From Streptomyces griseocarneus (lineage in GTDB: Bacteria > Actinomycetota > Actinomycetes > Streptomycetales > Streptomycetaceae), in the NCBI GenBank assembly GCA_003674045.1, contig PENC01000001.1, positions 62,001 through 126,000 on the forward strand: a DNA stretch of 64,000 bases, read 5' to 3'. The translations under genes were made by a program, and so were the position numbers. Below, piece after piece: positions 29,850 to 38,445 of this stretch. The notes under the pieces are model-generated. The model was not told the DNA's origin. It did no database searches and worked only from the letters and a program-made list of their open reading frames with translations. Within the stretch, counting starts at the first letter, position 1; the number at the start of each line of letters is the position of its first letter.

Positions 29850-30640
29850 CGGGCGGCGCGGGGGGAGTCGGCGGCGCGGAGAGCGGTGTCGGCGAGGCCG
29901 TGGCCCGGGTCGTGGTGGCGGACGACCAGACCGTGGTCCGCGAGGGCATTGTGATGCTGCTGGGGTTGCTGCCGGGCATCGAGGTGGTCGGAGCGGCGGC
30001 CGACGGACACGAGGCGGTGCGCCTGGTCGCCGAACACGCGCCGGACGTGGTGCTGATGGACCTCCGGATGCCGCGCTGCGACGGGGTGGAGGCGACGCGG
30101 CGCATCCGTCGGGAGCATCCCGCGACCCAGGTCGTGATCCTCACGACCTATGCCGACGACGACTCGCTGTTCCCGGCGCTCCGGGCCGGTGCGCGCGGGT
30201 ACCTCACCAAGGACGCCGGCGGGGAGGAGATCGTGCGTGCCGTGCGGCATGTGATGTCGGGGGAGGCCGGGCTCTCGCCGAATGTGCAGCGGCGGCTGCT
30301 GGAGCGGCTGTCGGCGTCCGAGGACGTGGGTGATCATGGTGGTGCGGTGGGTACGAGCGCAGCGGGGGGTGGGGCTGGAGGTGTCGGCGAGGCTGTCGGG
30401 GCGGGGGAGAGTGTGGCTCGCCGGGAACTGCCCGACGGGCTGACGGCGCGTGAGGCGGAGGTGCTCTCGCTGGTCGCCGATGGGCTGTCCAACGGGGAGA
30501 TCGCCCGGCGGCTGCATGTCAGTACGGCGACGGTGAAGACGCACATCAACAACCTCTTCGCGAAGACGGGGGTGCGGGACCGGGCACAGGCGGTGCGGTA
30601 CGCGTTCCGCTACGGCATCGCGACGTCACCGCGGGAGTGA
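29846..30640 (+). CDS. NarL/LuxR-family response regulator
   Basis: A 264-residue regulator coupled to the kinase through the ATGA overlap at 29846-29849. The receiver domain has the acidic pair in VVVADDQTVV, the phospho-acceptor Asp in DVVLMDLRMPRCDG and the conserved Lys in GYLTKDAGG. The LuxR-type DNA-binding domain lies at the C terminus (LTAREAEVLSLVADGLSNGEIARRL, then STATVKTHINNLFAKTG). A 50-residue Gly/Ala/Glu-rich linker, longer than usual, and a 20-residue Gly-rich N-terminal extension are distinctive. It converges with the next two-component pair. Target genes are unknown; the DUF1453 and kinase genes may be included. Confidence 0.94.
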   Translation: MTGGAGGVGGAESGVGEAVARVVVADDQTVVREGIVMLLGLLPGIEVVGAAADGHEAVRLVAEHAPDVVLMDLRMPRCDGVEATRRIRREHPATQVVILTTYADDDSLFPALRAGARGYLTKDAGGEEIVRAVRHVMSGEAGLSPNVQRRLLERLSASEDVGDHGGAVGTSAAGGGAGGVGEAVGAGESVARRELPDGLTAREAEVLSLVADGLSNGEIARRLHVSTATVKTHINNLFAKTGVRDRAQAVRYAFRYGIATSPRE

Positions 30641-30685
30641 CGCGCTGTCAGGCTGGGTGTGCCGGGCTCCGGCGCGGGGCGTGGC

Positions 30686-31363
30686 TCAGCGGGACGGCCA
30701 GGCGTAGCGGTGTTCGGGGCGGCCGGTCTCGCCGTACTTGAGGGTGAGACGGAGGCGGCCGGACTCCTCCAGGCGCTTGAGGTACCGCTGTGCGGTGGAG
30801 CGGCTCAGTCCGGCGCGGGTGGCGACTTCGTGCGCGGACAGGGGGCGCACGGCTTCCGTGAGCACCTTGCGGATGAGTTCGGCGGTGGGCGCGGAGTGCC
30901 CCTTGGGCAGGGGTGCGCTGGTGGCGGCGGTGCGCAGGGTGCCGAAGATCCGGTCGACCTGGTCCTGGCCCGCCTCCTCCGCGTCGTCGAGTGTGCGGCG
31001 CAGCTGCGCGTAGGCCTCCAGCTTCACGCGGAGCCCGGGGAAGGTGAAGGGCTTGACCAGGTACTGCAGGGCGCCGAAGCACATGGCGGCCTGGACGGTC
31101 GCGACATCCCGGGAGGCCGTGACCATGATCACGTCGGTGAGGTGGCCGCGCTGCCGCATCCGGCGCACCAGGGACAGCCCCGTCTCGTCCGGCAGGAAGT
31201 GGTCGAGGAGCAGCAGGTCTATGCCGCCCCGTTCGAGTACGGCCATGGCCTGGGCCGCGTTGTGGGCCTTGGCTCCGACGTGGAAGCCGGGGACGCGGGC
31301 GACGTACGCGGCATTGATGTCGGCGATGCGGAAGTCGTCGTCCACCACCAGGACCTCGATCAT
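30686..31363 (-). CDS. CitB/DcuR-family response regulator
   Basis: A 225-residue regulator. The receiver is EVLVVDDDFRIADINAAYV with the acceptor Asp in DLLLLDHFLPDETG and Lys in LVKPFTFPGL. The output domain has a helix-turn-helix of the CitB/DcuR kind, LSAHEVATRAGLSRSTAQRYLKRLEESGRL. Its ATG abuts the stop codon of the upstream kinase gene with no gap, so the pair is one operon. Members of this family sense citrate, C4-dicarboxylates or related acids through the partner kinase. The divergent ABC transporter operon beyond the kinase is the obvious candidate target. Confidence 0.93.
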   Translation of the reverse strand: MIEVLVVDDDFRIADINAAYVARVPGFHVGAKAHNAAQAMAVLERGGIDLLLLDHFLPDETGLSLVRRMRQRGHLTDVIMVTASRDVATVQAAMCFGALQYLVKPFTFPGLRVKLEAYAQLRRTLDDAEEAGQDQVDRIFGTLRTAATSAPLPKGHSAPTAELIRKVLTEAVRPLSAHEVATRAGLSRSTAQRYLKRLEESGRLRLTLKYGETGRPEHRYAWPSR

Positions 31364-33001
31364 CTACTTGACCCCTTCGAGTGAGCGCAGGGCTTCGGGC
31401 AGTGCCACGGTGAACACTGCGCCACCGCCGTCCCGTTCATCTGCCCGTGCCGAGCCGCCGTAGCGCTCGGCGAGTCTTCTGACGAGGGAGAGTCCGAGCC
31501 CCCGGCGGCGGTGCGGGGAGGACTCCTTGGTGGACCAGCCGTCGGTGAAGACGCGTTCGCGGTCGGCGGCCGGTACGCCGGGGCCGTTGTCGGAGACCCG
31601 GACGACCATCGTCGCGCCCTGTGCCTGCAACTCGACCTCCACGAAGGGCACGTCGTCACCGTCGTCCCGGCCTCTGCGCGGCCTTCCGCCTCCGCTGCCC
31701 CCGGCCGCGTCGAGCGCGTTGTCCACGAGGTTGCCGAGGACGGTGACCAGGTCGCGGGGGTCCACGACCTGGTCGGGCAGCCGTGTGCGCGGGCTGATGC
31801 GCAGGTCCACGCCGCGCTCCGCCGCGACCGCGCTCTTGCCCACGAGGAGCGCGCCGACCAGGGGATCGTGCACCCGCTCGGCGACCTGTTCCGCAGTGGC
31901 CCGGTGCGCGCCCGTCACCTCGGTCAGGAACTCCGTGGCCTCGTCGTGCAGGCCGAGCTCCAGCAGGCCGACCAGGGTGTGCAGCCGGTTGGCGTGCTCG
32001 TGGTCCTGTGCGCGCAGTGCCTCGGTCAGGCCGCGTGTGCCGTCCAGCTCGCGGCGGAGCTGTTCCAGCTCGGTGCGGTCGCGCAGGGTGGCCACGGTGC
32101 CGCCGTCCGCCGTGTCCATCCGGTTGGCGACCAGCACCCGTTCGTCCCGCACGGTGAGCAGGTCCGTGCCCGTCACCCGTCCGGCCAGTACGTCCGTGGT
32201 CCGGCCCGGTGGCAGCACGGCGTCGAGCGGCTGTCCGGTGGCGTCCGGCCCGAGCCCGAGCAGGCGCTGGGCCGCGTCGTTGACGAGCCGTACGCGGCCG
32301 TGCCGGTCGAGGGCGACCACGCCCTCGCGGATGCCGTGCAGCATGGCCTCGCGCTCGTCCAGCAGGGCGGAGATCTCCGTGAGTTCTATGCCATGGGTGC
32401 GCTTGCGCAGCCGCCGGGCGACGGCGAGGGCCGCCAGTGTGCCCGCCGCCAGCGCCGCACCGGCGTAGAGCAGGATGCCCGGCACCGCGCGCACCAGCAG
32501 CGCGTGCACGTTGTCGTAGGCGATGCCCACGGAGACCGCGCCGACGACGACGCCTTCGGCGTCGCGCAAGGGCACCTTGCCGCGTGCCGAGCGCCCCAGT
32601 GTGCCCACGGCGATGCCTTTCCACTCCTTGCCGTTCAGTACCGCCGCCGGGTCGCTGCTGACGCGGTCCCCGATCCGGGAGGGCGCGGTGTGGGAGTAGC
32701 GGGTTCCGCGGGCGTCGACGACCACGACGTAACTGGCGCCGGTGGCCAGCCGGACGCGCTCGGCGTCGGCCTGCACCGGCCCGTCCGGTGTCGGCGGGTG
32801 GGTGAGCAGGTCGTCGGCGAGCCCGGGCCGGGCAGCGGTGGCCTGTGCGATGGCCAGGGCGCGGCGCTCGGCCTGGTCGTCCAGCTGGGCGCCCAGCGGC
32901 GCGAGGAAGAGGGCGGCGGCGAGGCCCGTGACACCGGTGATGATCAGCAGATGGACGAGCAGGACCTGCGCGAAGACGCGGCGGGGCCACCGGGGGCGCA
33001 T
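31364..33001 (-). CDS. CitA/DcuS-family sensor histidine kinase
   Basis: A 545-residue membrane kinase. Two transmembrane helices (residues about 12 to 33 and 175 to 197) flank an extracytoplasmic PAS-like sensor domain of 140 residues containing YSHTAPSRIGDRVSSDP, the typical CitA signature. A cytoplasmic PAS domain follows (GIREGVVALDRHGRVRLVND). The phospho-accepting His is in QDHEHANRLHTLVGLLELG, and the ATPase has NLVDNALDAA, DNGPGVP and RRGLGLSLV. The ATG at 33001 has a purine-rich site upstream. Ligands in this family are usually carboxylates; here the divergent nitrate/sulfonate-type ABC operon suggests a different substrate, which is inference. Confidence 0.93.
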   Translation of the reverse strand: MRPRWPRRVFAQVLLVHLLIITGVTGLAAALFLAPLGAQLDDQAERRALAIAQATAARPGLADDLLTHPPTPDGPVQADAERVRLATGASYVVVVDARGTRYSHTAPSRIGDRVSSDPAAVLNGKEWKGIAVGTLGRSARGKVPLRDAEGVVVGAVSVGIAYDNVHALLVRAVPGILLYAGAALAAGTLAALAVARRLRKRTHGIELTEISALLDEREAMLHGIREGVVALDRHGRVRLVNDAAQRLLGLGPDATGQPLDAVLPPGRTTDVLAGRVTGTDLLTVRDERVLVANRMDTADGGTVATLRDRTELEQLRRELDGTRGLTEALRAQDHEHANRLHTLVGLLELGLHDEATEFLTEVTGAHRATAEQVAERVHDPLVGALLVGKSAVAAERGVDLRISPRTRLPDQVVDPRDLVTVLGNLVDNALDAAGGSGGGRPRRGRDDGDDVPFVEVELQAQGATMVVRVSDNGPGVPAADRERVFTDGWSTKESSPHRRRGLGLSLVRRLAERYGGSARADERDGGGAVFTVALPEALRSLEGVK

Positions 33002-33090
33002 AGGGGTCCCTTTCCTGTCGTCTCCTTCGTCGGTGTCATCAGAACGTAGCCGTCAGGCCTGCCGACCGGCCGGTTCCGTGGCCCTTTCGT

Positions 33091-33120
33091 TGTTCTACCG
33101 CGAGCAAAACGAGCAGAACA
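33091..33120. promoter_or_regulatory. Inverted and direct repeats in the kinase/ABC divergent promoter region
   Basis: TGTTCT (33091-33096) and AGAACA (33115-33120) form an inverted repeat with an 18-base gap. Inside and overlapping it, CGAGCA occurs at 33101-33106 and 33110-33115, a 9-base direct repeat. It is a good candidate binding site for the CitB-type regulator. Confidence 0.5.
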
Positions 33121-33250
33121 GGGTTCGTGCCCTGAAGCCGCACAGCGCCCACAAGCCTGTCCGCGCCCGGCCCTCCGCCCCTACCGTCCAGCACCTGCCG
33201 CCCCCAGGGACCGGGGCGCGGACGAGCAGGGCACGAGGAGGCACCCCCCG

Positions 33251-34144
33251 ATGAACACACCCCCCGCGAACACACCCGTGGGCAAAGGGACGAACGGTGA
33301 GCCACGCGGTGGAGTTCCGCCCGCCGTCGAACTGCGCGGAGCGAGCAAGGTGTTCCGTACGCCGTCGGGCACGGACCACGTGGCGGTGAAGGATCTTCAT
33401 CTGACGGTGGGACGTGGCGAGTTCGTGGCCGTGGTGGGACCCACGGGATGCGGCAAGTCGACCACACTCACCCTGGTCAGCGGGCTGGAGGAGCCGACCG
33501 AGGGCGAGGTGCTCGTCGGCGGCGAGCCCGTGACCGGAATCCGGCCGGAGGTCGGCTTCGTCTTCCAGCAGGACGCCGTGTTCCCCTGGCGCACGGTCCT
33601 GTCCAATGTGACGGCCGGTCCGCGCTTCCGCGGTGTGCCGAAGGCGGAGGCCCGGGAACGCGCCCTCGACTGGCTCGGCAGGGTGGGGCTCTCGGCCTTC
33701 GCCGACCGCTACCCGCATCAGCTCTCCGGTGGCCAGCGCAAGCGTGTCGCGCTCGCCCAGACCTTCGTCGGCGACCCCGGGATCCTCCTCATGGACGAGC
33801 CGTTCTCGGCGCTCGACGTGCAGACGCGGGCGCTGATGTCGGACGAGCTGATGGAGCTGTGGGGCGGTGGCGGGTCTTCCGGAACGGCCGCGTCCACGGC
33901 GGCGTCCGTCGTCTTCGTCACCCACGACCTGGAGGAGGCCATCGCGCTCGCCGACAAGGTGGTGGTGATGACGGCAGGCCCGGCCACCGTCAAGGAGGTC
34001 TTCCCCGTCCGGCTGCCGCGCCCGCGGAAGGTCGAGGCCATCCGTCTGGAGGCCGAGTTCGTGGAGATCTACCGTGAGATCTGGTCCTCGCTCGGCGAAG
34101 AGGTCCGCATCACCCGGGAGCGGGGTGCCGCCTGTGTCGCCTGA
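33251..34144 (+). CDS. ABC transporter ATP-binding protein, nitrate/sulfonate/taurine type
   Basis: A 297-residue import ATPase. Walker A is VVGPTGCGKSTTL, the Q loop lies in FVFQQDAVFPWRTV, the signature is QLSGGQRKRVALAQ, and Walker B is ILLMDEPFSALD followed by a switch His in VTHDLEEA. The PWRTV pattern is typical of the SsuB/TauB/NrtD group. A short Gly/Ser/Ala insertion (GGGGSSGTAASTAAS, near residue 210) is not usual. The first 25 residues are a Pro/Gly-rich extension. ATG at 33251. It overlaps the permease gene and forms an operon with it and the binding protein gene, divergent from the CitA-type kinase. Confidence 0.95.
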   Translation: MNTPPANTPVGKGTNGEPRGGVPPAVELRGASKVFRTPSGTDHVAVKDLHLTVGRGEFVAVVGPTGCGKSTTLTLVSGLEEPTEGEVLVGGEPVTGIRPEVGFVFQQDAVFPWRTVLSNVTAGPRFRGVPKAEARERALDWLGRVGLSAFADRYPHQLSGGQRKRVALAQTFVGDPGILLMDEPFSALDVQTRALMSDELMELWGGGGSSGTAASTAASVVFVTHDLEEAIALADKVVVMTAGPATVKEVFPVRLPRPRKVEAIRLEAEFVEIYREIWSSLGEEVRITRERGAACVA

Positions 34145-35003
34145 GACCGCCACCCCCGCCGCGGCCCCACGCGCCGGGGCACTGAACCGTACCGAGGCCC
34201 GGGCCAGGGCCGCCAGGCACCGCAGGCTGCGGGTGTACGCCGCCCGCGCGCTGTTGCTCGTCCTGGTACTCGGCGCCTGGGAGCTGCTGGCCCGCCGGAA
34301 GGTCATCGACCCCTTCAACTTCTCCATGCCCTCGAAGATCTGGGACCAGATCGTCCAGTGGACGGCGCACGGCACCGCGCAGGGCTCTCTCGGCGAACAG
34401 ATCTGGTACACGCTCTCCGAGGCCCTGATCGGCTGGTGCATCGGTGTCGCGGGCGGCGTGGTGCTCGGCATCGTGCTGGGCAGGATCCGCTTCCTGGCCG
34501 ACGTCCTCGGCCCGTACATCAAGGTCCTCAACGCGCTGCCGAGGATCGTGCTCGCGCCGGTCTTCCTCATCTGGTTCGGGCTCGGCCCCGCCTCCAAGGT
34601 CGCCTCGGCGGTGGTGCTGGTCTTCTTCCCCGTCTTCTTCAACGCCTTCCAGGGCGCCCGCGAAGTGGACCGCAACCTCGTCGCCAACGCGCGCGTGCTG
34701 GGCGCGAGCCACCGTCAGGTGACCCTTCAGGTCGTCGTCCCCGCGGCCACCTCCTGGATCTTCACCAGCCTGCACGTGAGCTTCGGGTTCGCCCTGATCG
34801 GCGCGATCGTCGGCGAGTACATCGGGGCGACCAAGGGGATCGGACTGCTCGTCTCCACGTCCCAGGCGACCTTCAACTCGGCGGGGGTGTACGCCGCGAT
34901 GGTCATCCTCGCCGTCGTCGCGCTGCTGGCGGAGGGGCTGCTGACCTTTGCGGAGCGGCGGTTGTTCCGGTGGAAGGCGGATCGGCCTGACGGCCACGGC
35001 TGA
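34134..35003 (+). CDS. ABC transporter permease, nitrate/sulfonate/taurine type
   Basis: A 289-residue BPD-type permease. After a 45-residue charged N terminus it has six membrane helices: LLLVLVLGAWELLA, GWCIGVAGGVVLGIVLG, LPRIVLAPVFLIWFGLG, SAVVLVFFPVFFNAF, FGFALIGAIVGEYIG and AAMVILAVVALLAEG. The EAA loop is VANARVLGASHRQVTLQVVVPAA. The GTG at 34134 is used; a GTG at 34125 is four bases after GGGAG and is a fair alternative. Either start overlaps the end of the ATPase gene, giving translational coupling. A 173-base intergenic repeat separates it from the binding protein gene, an unusual break within an operon. Confidence 0.92.
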   Translation: MSPETATPAAAPRAGALNRTEARARAARHRRLRVYAARALLLVLVLGAWELLARRKVIDPFNFSMPSKIWDQIVQWTAHGTAQGSLGEQIWYTLSEALIGWCIGVAGGVVLGIVLGRIRFLADVLGPYIKVLNALPRIVLAPVFLIWFGLGPASKVASAVVLVFFPVFFNAFQGAREVDRNLVANARVLGASHRQVTLQVVVPAATSWIFTSLHVSFGFALIGAIVGEYIGATKGIGLLVSTSQATFNSAGVYAAMVILAVVALLAEGLLTFAERRLFRWKADRPDGHG

Positions 35004-35160
35004 ATGCTCCGGGGCGAAGCCCCGGGCCCGTTCATCGGCGCCTGCCGGGGTGCCTCTTGCACTCCGTGCGCGGCTGCGGGTCCGTTTCGGCTGGTCGCGC
35101 CCACGCGGCGGAGCCGCACATTGTCGCTGCCCCGCGCCCCTTTTGGGGCGCCCCCATCAC
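35004..35160 (+). repeat. Dispersed composite intergenic repeat, copy A
   Basis: Modules seen are a GGGGCGAAGCCCC hairpin, GGGGTGCCTCTTGC, GCGCGGCTGCGGG, GGCTGGTCGCGC and CCCCGCGCCCCTTTTGGGGCG. The same order recurs at 38446-38580, 49687-49905, 54396-54487 and 61990-62117. This copy sits inside an ABC operon. Confidence 0.75.
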
Positions 35161-35176
35161 GTAAGGAACCGCACTC

Positions 35177-36220
35177 ATGCGTAAACCCCGTACCGTCGTC
35201 GCCGCTCTCGTGGCGGTGCTGTGTTGTGGACTGGCCGGGTGTGCCGACGAGGTGTCCGCCGATGGCGCGGGCGCCGGCGGCAAGGCCGGGGGAGACAAGA
35301 TCAAGATCATGGTCGGCGGTCTCGACAAGGTCATCTACCTGCCCGCGGTGCTCACCCAGCGGCTCGGGTACTTCGCGGAGCAGGGCCTGAACGTGCAGCT
35401 CCTCAGCGAACCCGCCGGGGTGCAGGCCACCACCTCGCTCGTCGCGGGCGAGGTCCAGGGCGTCGTCGGCTTCTACGACCACACCCTCGACCTCCAGGCG
35501 AAGGGCAAGCAGGTGGAATCGGTGGTCCAGCTCGCGCGGACGCCCGGGGAGGTGGAGATCGTCTCCAGGAAGGCCGCGTCCGCCATCTCCTCGCCCGCCG
35601 ATTTCCAGGGGAAGAAGCTGGGCGTCACCGGACTGGGCTCCTCCACCGATTTCCTGACGAAGTCTCTGGCCGTGCGGAACGGCGTGAAGGCCGGTGACGT
35701 CACCCCCGTCGCCGTCGGCGCGGGCCAGACCTTCGTGGCCGCGCTCAAGCAGGGCTCCATAGACGGCGGGATGACCACGGAACCGACCGTCTCGCAGGTC
35801 CTGGCCCAGGGCCTGGGCACCGTGCTCGTCGACATGCGGACCCCCGAGGGTTCCCGGGCCGCGCTCGGTGGGCTCTACCCCGCGTCGAGCCTCTACATGA
35901 ACACGAGCTGGGTGAACGGACACAAGGAGACGGTGCAGAAGCTCGCCAACGCCTTCGTGAAGACCCTCGCGTGGATGTCCGCGCACAGCCCCGATGAGAT
36001 CGCCGGCAAGATGCCCGCCGACTACGCGAAAGGCGGCAAGGAGCTCTACGTCCAGGCCATCAGGAGCAGCCTGCCCATGTTCACCAGGGACGGCGTCATG
36101 CCCGCCGACGGGCCGAGGACCGTGCACGAGGTCCTCAAGGCGTTCCACCCCACGCTGCGGAACGCGCAGATCGACCTGGAGAAGACCTATACGACGGCAT
36201 TCATCCGGAAAGCGGGGTGA
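35177..36220 (+). CDS. ABC transporter substrate-binding lipoprotein, nitrate/sulfonate/taurine type
   Basis: A 347-residue exported lipoprotein. The signal peptide ends in the lipobox LAGC with Cys22 as the lipidation site. A Gly/Ala linker leads to the NMT1/SsuA-like fold: IMVGGLDKVIYLPAVLTQRLGYFAEQGL, then LVAGEVQGVVGFYDHTLDLQAKGK and KKLGVTGLGSSTDFL. The KVIYLP start and a YDHTLD motif resemble binding proteins for sulfonates or aromatic/pyrimidine-type ligands, but the ligand cannot be fixed. The ATG at 35177 has AAGGAA upstream. It is the third gene of the ABC operon, after repeat copy A. Confidence 0.93.
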   Translation: MRKPRTVVAALVAVLCCGLAGCADEVSADGAGAGGKAGGDKIKIMVGGLDKVIYLPAVLTQRLGYFAEQGLNVQLLSEPAGVQATTSLVAGEVQGVVGFYDHTLDLQAKGKQVESVVQLARTPGEVEIVSRKAASAISSPADFQGKKLGVTGLGSSTDFLTKSLAVRNGVKAGDVTPVAVGAGQTFVAALKQGSIDGGMTTEPTVSQVLAQGLGTVLVDMRTPEGSRAALGGLYPASSLYMNTSWVNGHKETVQKLANAFVKTLAWMSAHSPDEIAGKMPADYAKGGKELYVQAIRSSLPMFTRDGVMPADGPRTVHEVLKAFHPTLRNAQIDLEKTYTTAFIRKAG

Positions 36221-36238
36221 TATCGCGAGGCAGGACCG

Positions 36239-37153
36239 TCAGGAGAGCGGAGCGACCGCCACGACGTCCATCCGGGCCGGGGTGCCGGGCGACTTGCCGC
36301 AGCTCTCCGGCCGCGGCGGCTCCGCTGCCCCCTGCTCGACCAGGACCCGCCAGGCGCGGCCGTCCACGTGGGCGACCGTCACCGACCAGTGCTTCGTGGT
36401 GCCCTCGACCGGCTCGCTCCGGGGCACGTCCAGGGCATCCGCCCCGTCCTCCCCGGTGAGCTCGCGCACGGCCAGCTCGGCGGCCTGCTCGTGCCGGGCC
36501 CATGCCGAGCGGCCGCGGCACTGCTCCGTCACGATCCGCCCGTCGCGCGCCGCCTCCAGCACGTCCTTGACCCCGTGCGCGGTGACCCGCCCGTACGCGT
36601 AGCCGTAGGGGAGGACGAAGAGGGTCGGCGCGAAGCGGTGCCCGCCGATGTGGGTGACCTCCCACGTCTCGATCCCGCCCGCGCTGACCAGCTCGGCAGC
36701 GAGCGGCCTGCCCAGGAGGGCGCAGCAGCGGTCGCGCTTGCCGTTGGTGCAGACGAACACCAGAGGGTCGCCCTCGTACGGCTCCCACAGTCCGCCGTGC
36801 TCGCCCGCGCCCAGCGCCGCGAGGTCCAGCGAGGTCAGGACGGCCGGGTCGGCGATCTCGGTGGTACGGATCCAGGACCGGCCCGGCGCCGTGTGGGCGA
36901 CGAACACCCGCTGGGTGGTCGGCCGGTGGCAGTCGGCGTGCCGCCCCGGGCGCCGGATCAGGGCGATCCGTACGCCGGTGCCCGCCGCGGCCTCGTCCAG
37001 GGCACGCGCGATCGCGGGGTCGAGGTGGCTGGTGGCGAGGGCGTCGGCTCCCCAGGGGCCGGGCTGTTCGAGCAGCAGCCAGGTCCGGGCCGGGGCGGCG
37101 GTGCCTGCCAGCGGCTCGGAAAGTTGGCGGGATGCCGTCGCACACGTGCTCAC
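36239..37153 (-). CDS. Sucrase/ferredoxin-like family protein (thioredoxin-like [2Fe-2S])
   Basis: A 304-residue protein of the sucraseferredoxin-like family. The fold is that of a thioredoxin-like ferredoxin: FVCTNGKRDRCCALLGRPLA holds three of the ligand Cys candidates, THIGGHRFAPTLFVLPYGYAYGRV is the family hallmark, and VTEQCRGRSAW follows. Some actinobacterial members act in ferric-siderophore reduction. The iron box at 37156-37170 overlaps the promoter and ends two bases before the GTG at 37153, so an iron-linked role is strongly supported by context. The TAGGCT within the box could be the -10 of a leaderless transcript. No siderophore transport genes are adjacent. Confidence 0.88.
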   Translation of the reverse strand: MSTCATASRQLSEPLAGTAAPARTWLLLEQPGPWGADALATSHLDPAIARALDEAAAGTGVRIALIRRPGRHADCHRPTTQRVFVAHTAPGRSWIRTTEIADPAVLTSLDLAALGAGEHGGLWEPYEGDPLVFVCTNGKRDRCCALLGRPLAAELVSAGGIETWEVTHIGGHRFAPTLFVLPYGYAYGRVTAHGVKDVLEAARDGRIVTEQCRGRSAWARHEQAAELAVRELTGEDGADALDVPRSEPVEGTTKHWSVTVAHVDGRAWRVLVEQGAAEPPRPESCGKSPGTPARMDVVAVAPLS

Positions 37154-37155
37154 GA

Positions 37156-37170
37156 AGGTTAGCCTAACCT
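37156..37170. promoter_or_regulatory. DmdR1/IdeR-type iron box
   Basis: AGGTTAGCCTAACCT is a perfect 7+1+7 palindrome matching the core of the iron box consensus TTAGGTTAGGCTAACCTAA. It lies two bases upstream of the sucrase/ferredoxin-like start and covers its likely -10. Confidence 0.88.
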
Positions 37171-37329
37171 GTTCGACCGTTGAGCGTATGCGGAGCGGGG
37201 ATCATGGGTGAGAAGGCCGGGGCCTCGGCCTCCTGGCCGTCCGGCGGGGCGCTCATGTCGGCGCTCCTATGCTGGAGCGGAGCTCTCGAAGATTATCCGG
37301 CCCGTGACGATTGTCCAGGGCGAAACAGG

Positions 37330-38439
37330 ATGAAAGGTGCCCCCCTCTTGGCGAAGCGACAGATCCCGGTCATCGTGCTGGCGGGCTTCCTGGGATCGGG
37401 CAAGACCACGCTGCTCAACCATCTGCTGACCAACAGCGGCGGCACGCGCATCGGTGTGGTCGTCAACGACTTCGGCAGCATCGAGATCGACGCGATGACG
37501 GTCGCCGGGCAGGTCGACTCGATGGTCTCCCTCGGCAACGGCTGCCTGTGCTGTGCCGTCGACACCAGCGAGCTCGACGTCTACCTGGAGAAGCTCTCCC
37601 GCCCGTCCGCCCGGATCGACGTCATCGTCATCGAGGCCAGCGGCCTGGCCGAGCCGCAGGAACTCATCCGTATGATCCTCGCCAGTGACAACGAGGACAT
37701 CGTCTACGGCGGGCTGGCCGAGGTCGTGGACGCGGCCGAGTTCGAGCGCACCCGCGCCACGCACCCCGAGCTCGAACGGCACATCGCCATCGCCGACCTC
37801 GTCGTGCTCAACAAGGCGGACCGCGTGGGGGAGACGGAGCGTGAGGCCCTCCTCGCCGAGCTCGCCCGCCTCGGGCCCGGCACGCCCGTACTGGAGGCCA
37901 CGTACGGGCGGGTCGACCCCGAGCTCCTCTTCGACCGCAGGCCGCGGGAGGAAGAGCTGCCGGGGACGATACGGCAGCTGTCCTTCGAGGACCTCGTGCG
38001 CGAGGCGGCGGAGGACGGCCATGGTCATGGCGGCCACTCCTGCGGGGAGAGCCGCGGGGGGAACTGTCACCACCACGGACATCTGCACGCCGCCTACGAC
38101 ACCGTCTCCTTCACCTCCGAGACGCCGATGGACCCCCGGCTGCTGATGGAATTCCTCGACAACCGGCCCGAAGGGCTGTACCGCATCAAGGGCTTCGTCC
38201 GCTTCGGGGCGGAGGGCCACCATCAGACGCGCTACGCGGTGCACGCGGTGGGCGACTTCCTCCGCTTCTACGGCGGGCCGTGGGAGCGCGGCGAGGAACG
38301 GGTCACCCAGCTGGTGCTGATCGGGCGCGGTGTCGATGCGGATGCGCTCCGGGCGGGGCTGGAGAAGTGCCGGCGGGAGGGGGCGGATGCGGATGAGAAT
38401 GCGATGTGGGGGGTCTTGCGGTACGCGCCGCGGGGGTGA
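37330..38439 (+). CDS. CobW/COG0523 family GTP-binding metallochaperone-like protein
   Basis: A 369-residue GTPase. Walker A is LAGFLGSGKTTLLNHL, the family CxCC metal site is NGCLCCAV, and the GTPase motifs EASGLAEP and LNKADRV follow. An internal metal-binding loop, GHGHGGHSCGESRGGNCHHHGH, is rich in His and Cys and probably binds zinc or another divalent ion. The CobW C-terminal domain begins at PMDPRLLMEFLDNRPEGLYRIKGFV. The ATG at 37330 directly follows AACAGG; a TTG at 37348 with GAAAGG upstream is a good alternative. I find no zinc-responsive palindrome upstream. It is divergent from the iron-box gene. Confidence 0.92.
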   Translation: MKGAPLLAKRQIPVIVLAGFLGSGKTTLLNHLLTNSGGTRIGVVVNDFGSIEIDAMTVAGQVDSMVSLGNGCLCCAVDTSELDVYLEKLSRPSARIDVIVIEASGLAEPQELIRMILASDNEDIVYGGLAEVVDAAEFERTRATHPELERHIAIADLVVLNKADRVGETEREALLAELARLGPGTPVLEATYGRVDPELLFDRRPREEELPGTIRQLSFEDLVREAAEDGHGHGGHSCGESRGGNCHHHGHLHAAYDTVSFTSETPMDPRLLMEFLDNRPEGLYRIKGFVRFGAEGHHQTRYAVHAVGDFLRFYGGPWERGEERVTQLVLIGRGVDADALRAGLEKCRREGADADENAMWGVLRYAPRG

Positions 38440-38445
38440 GCTGTG

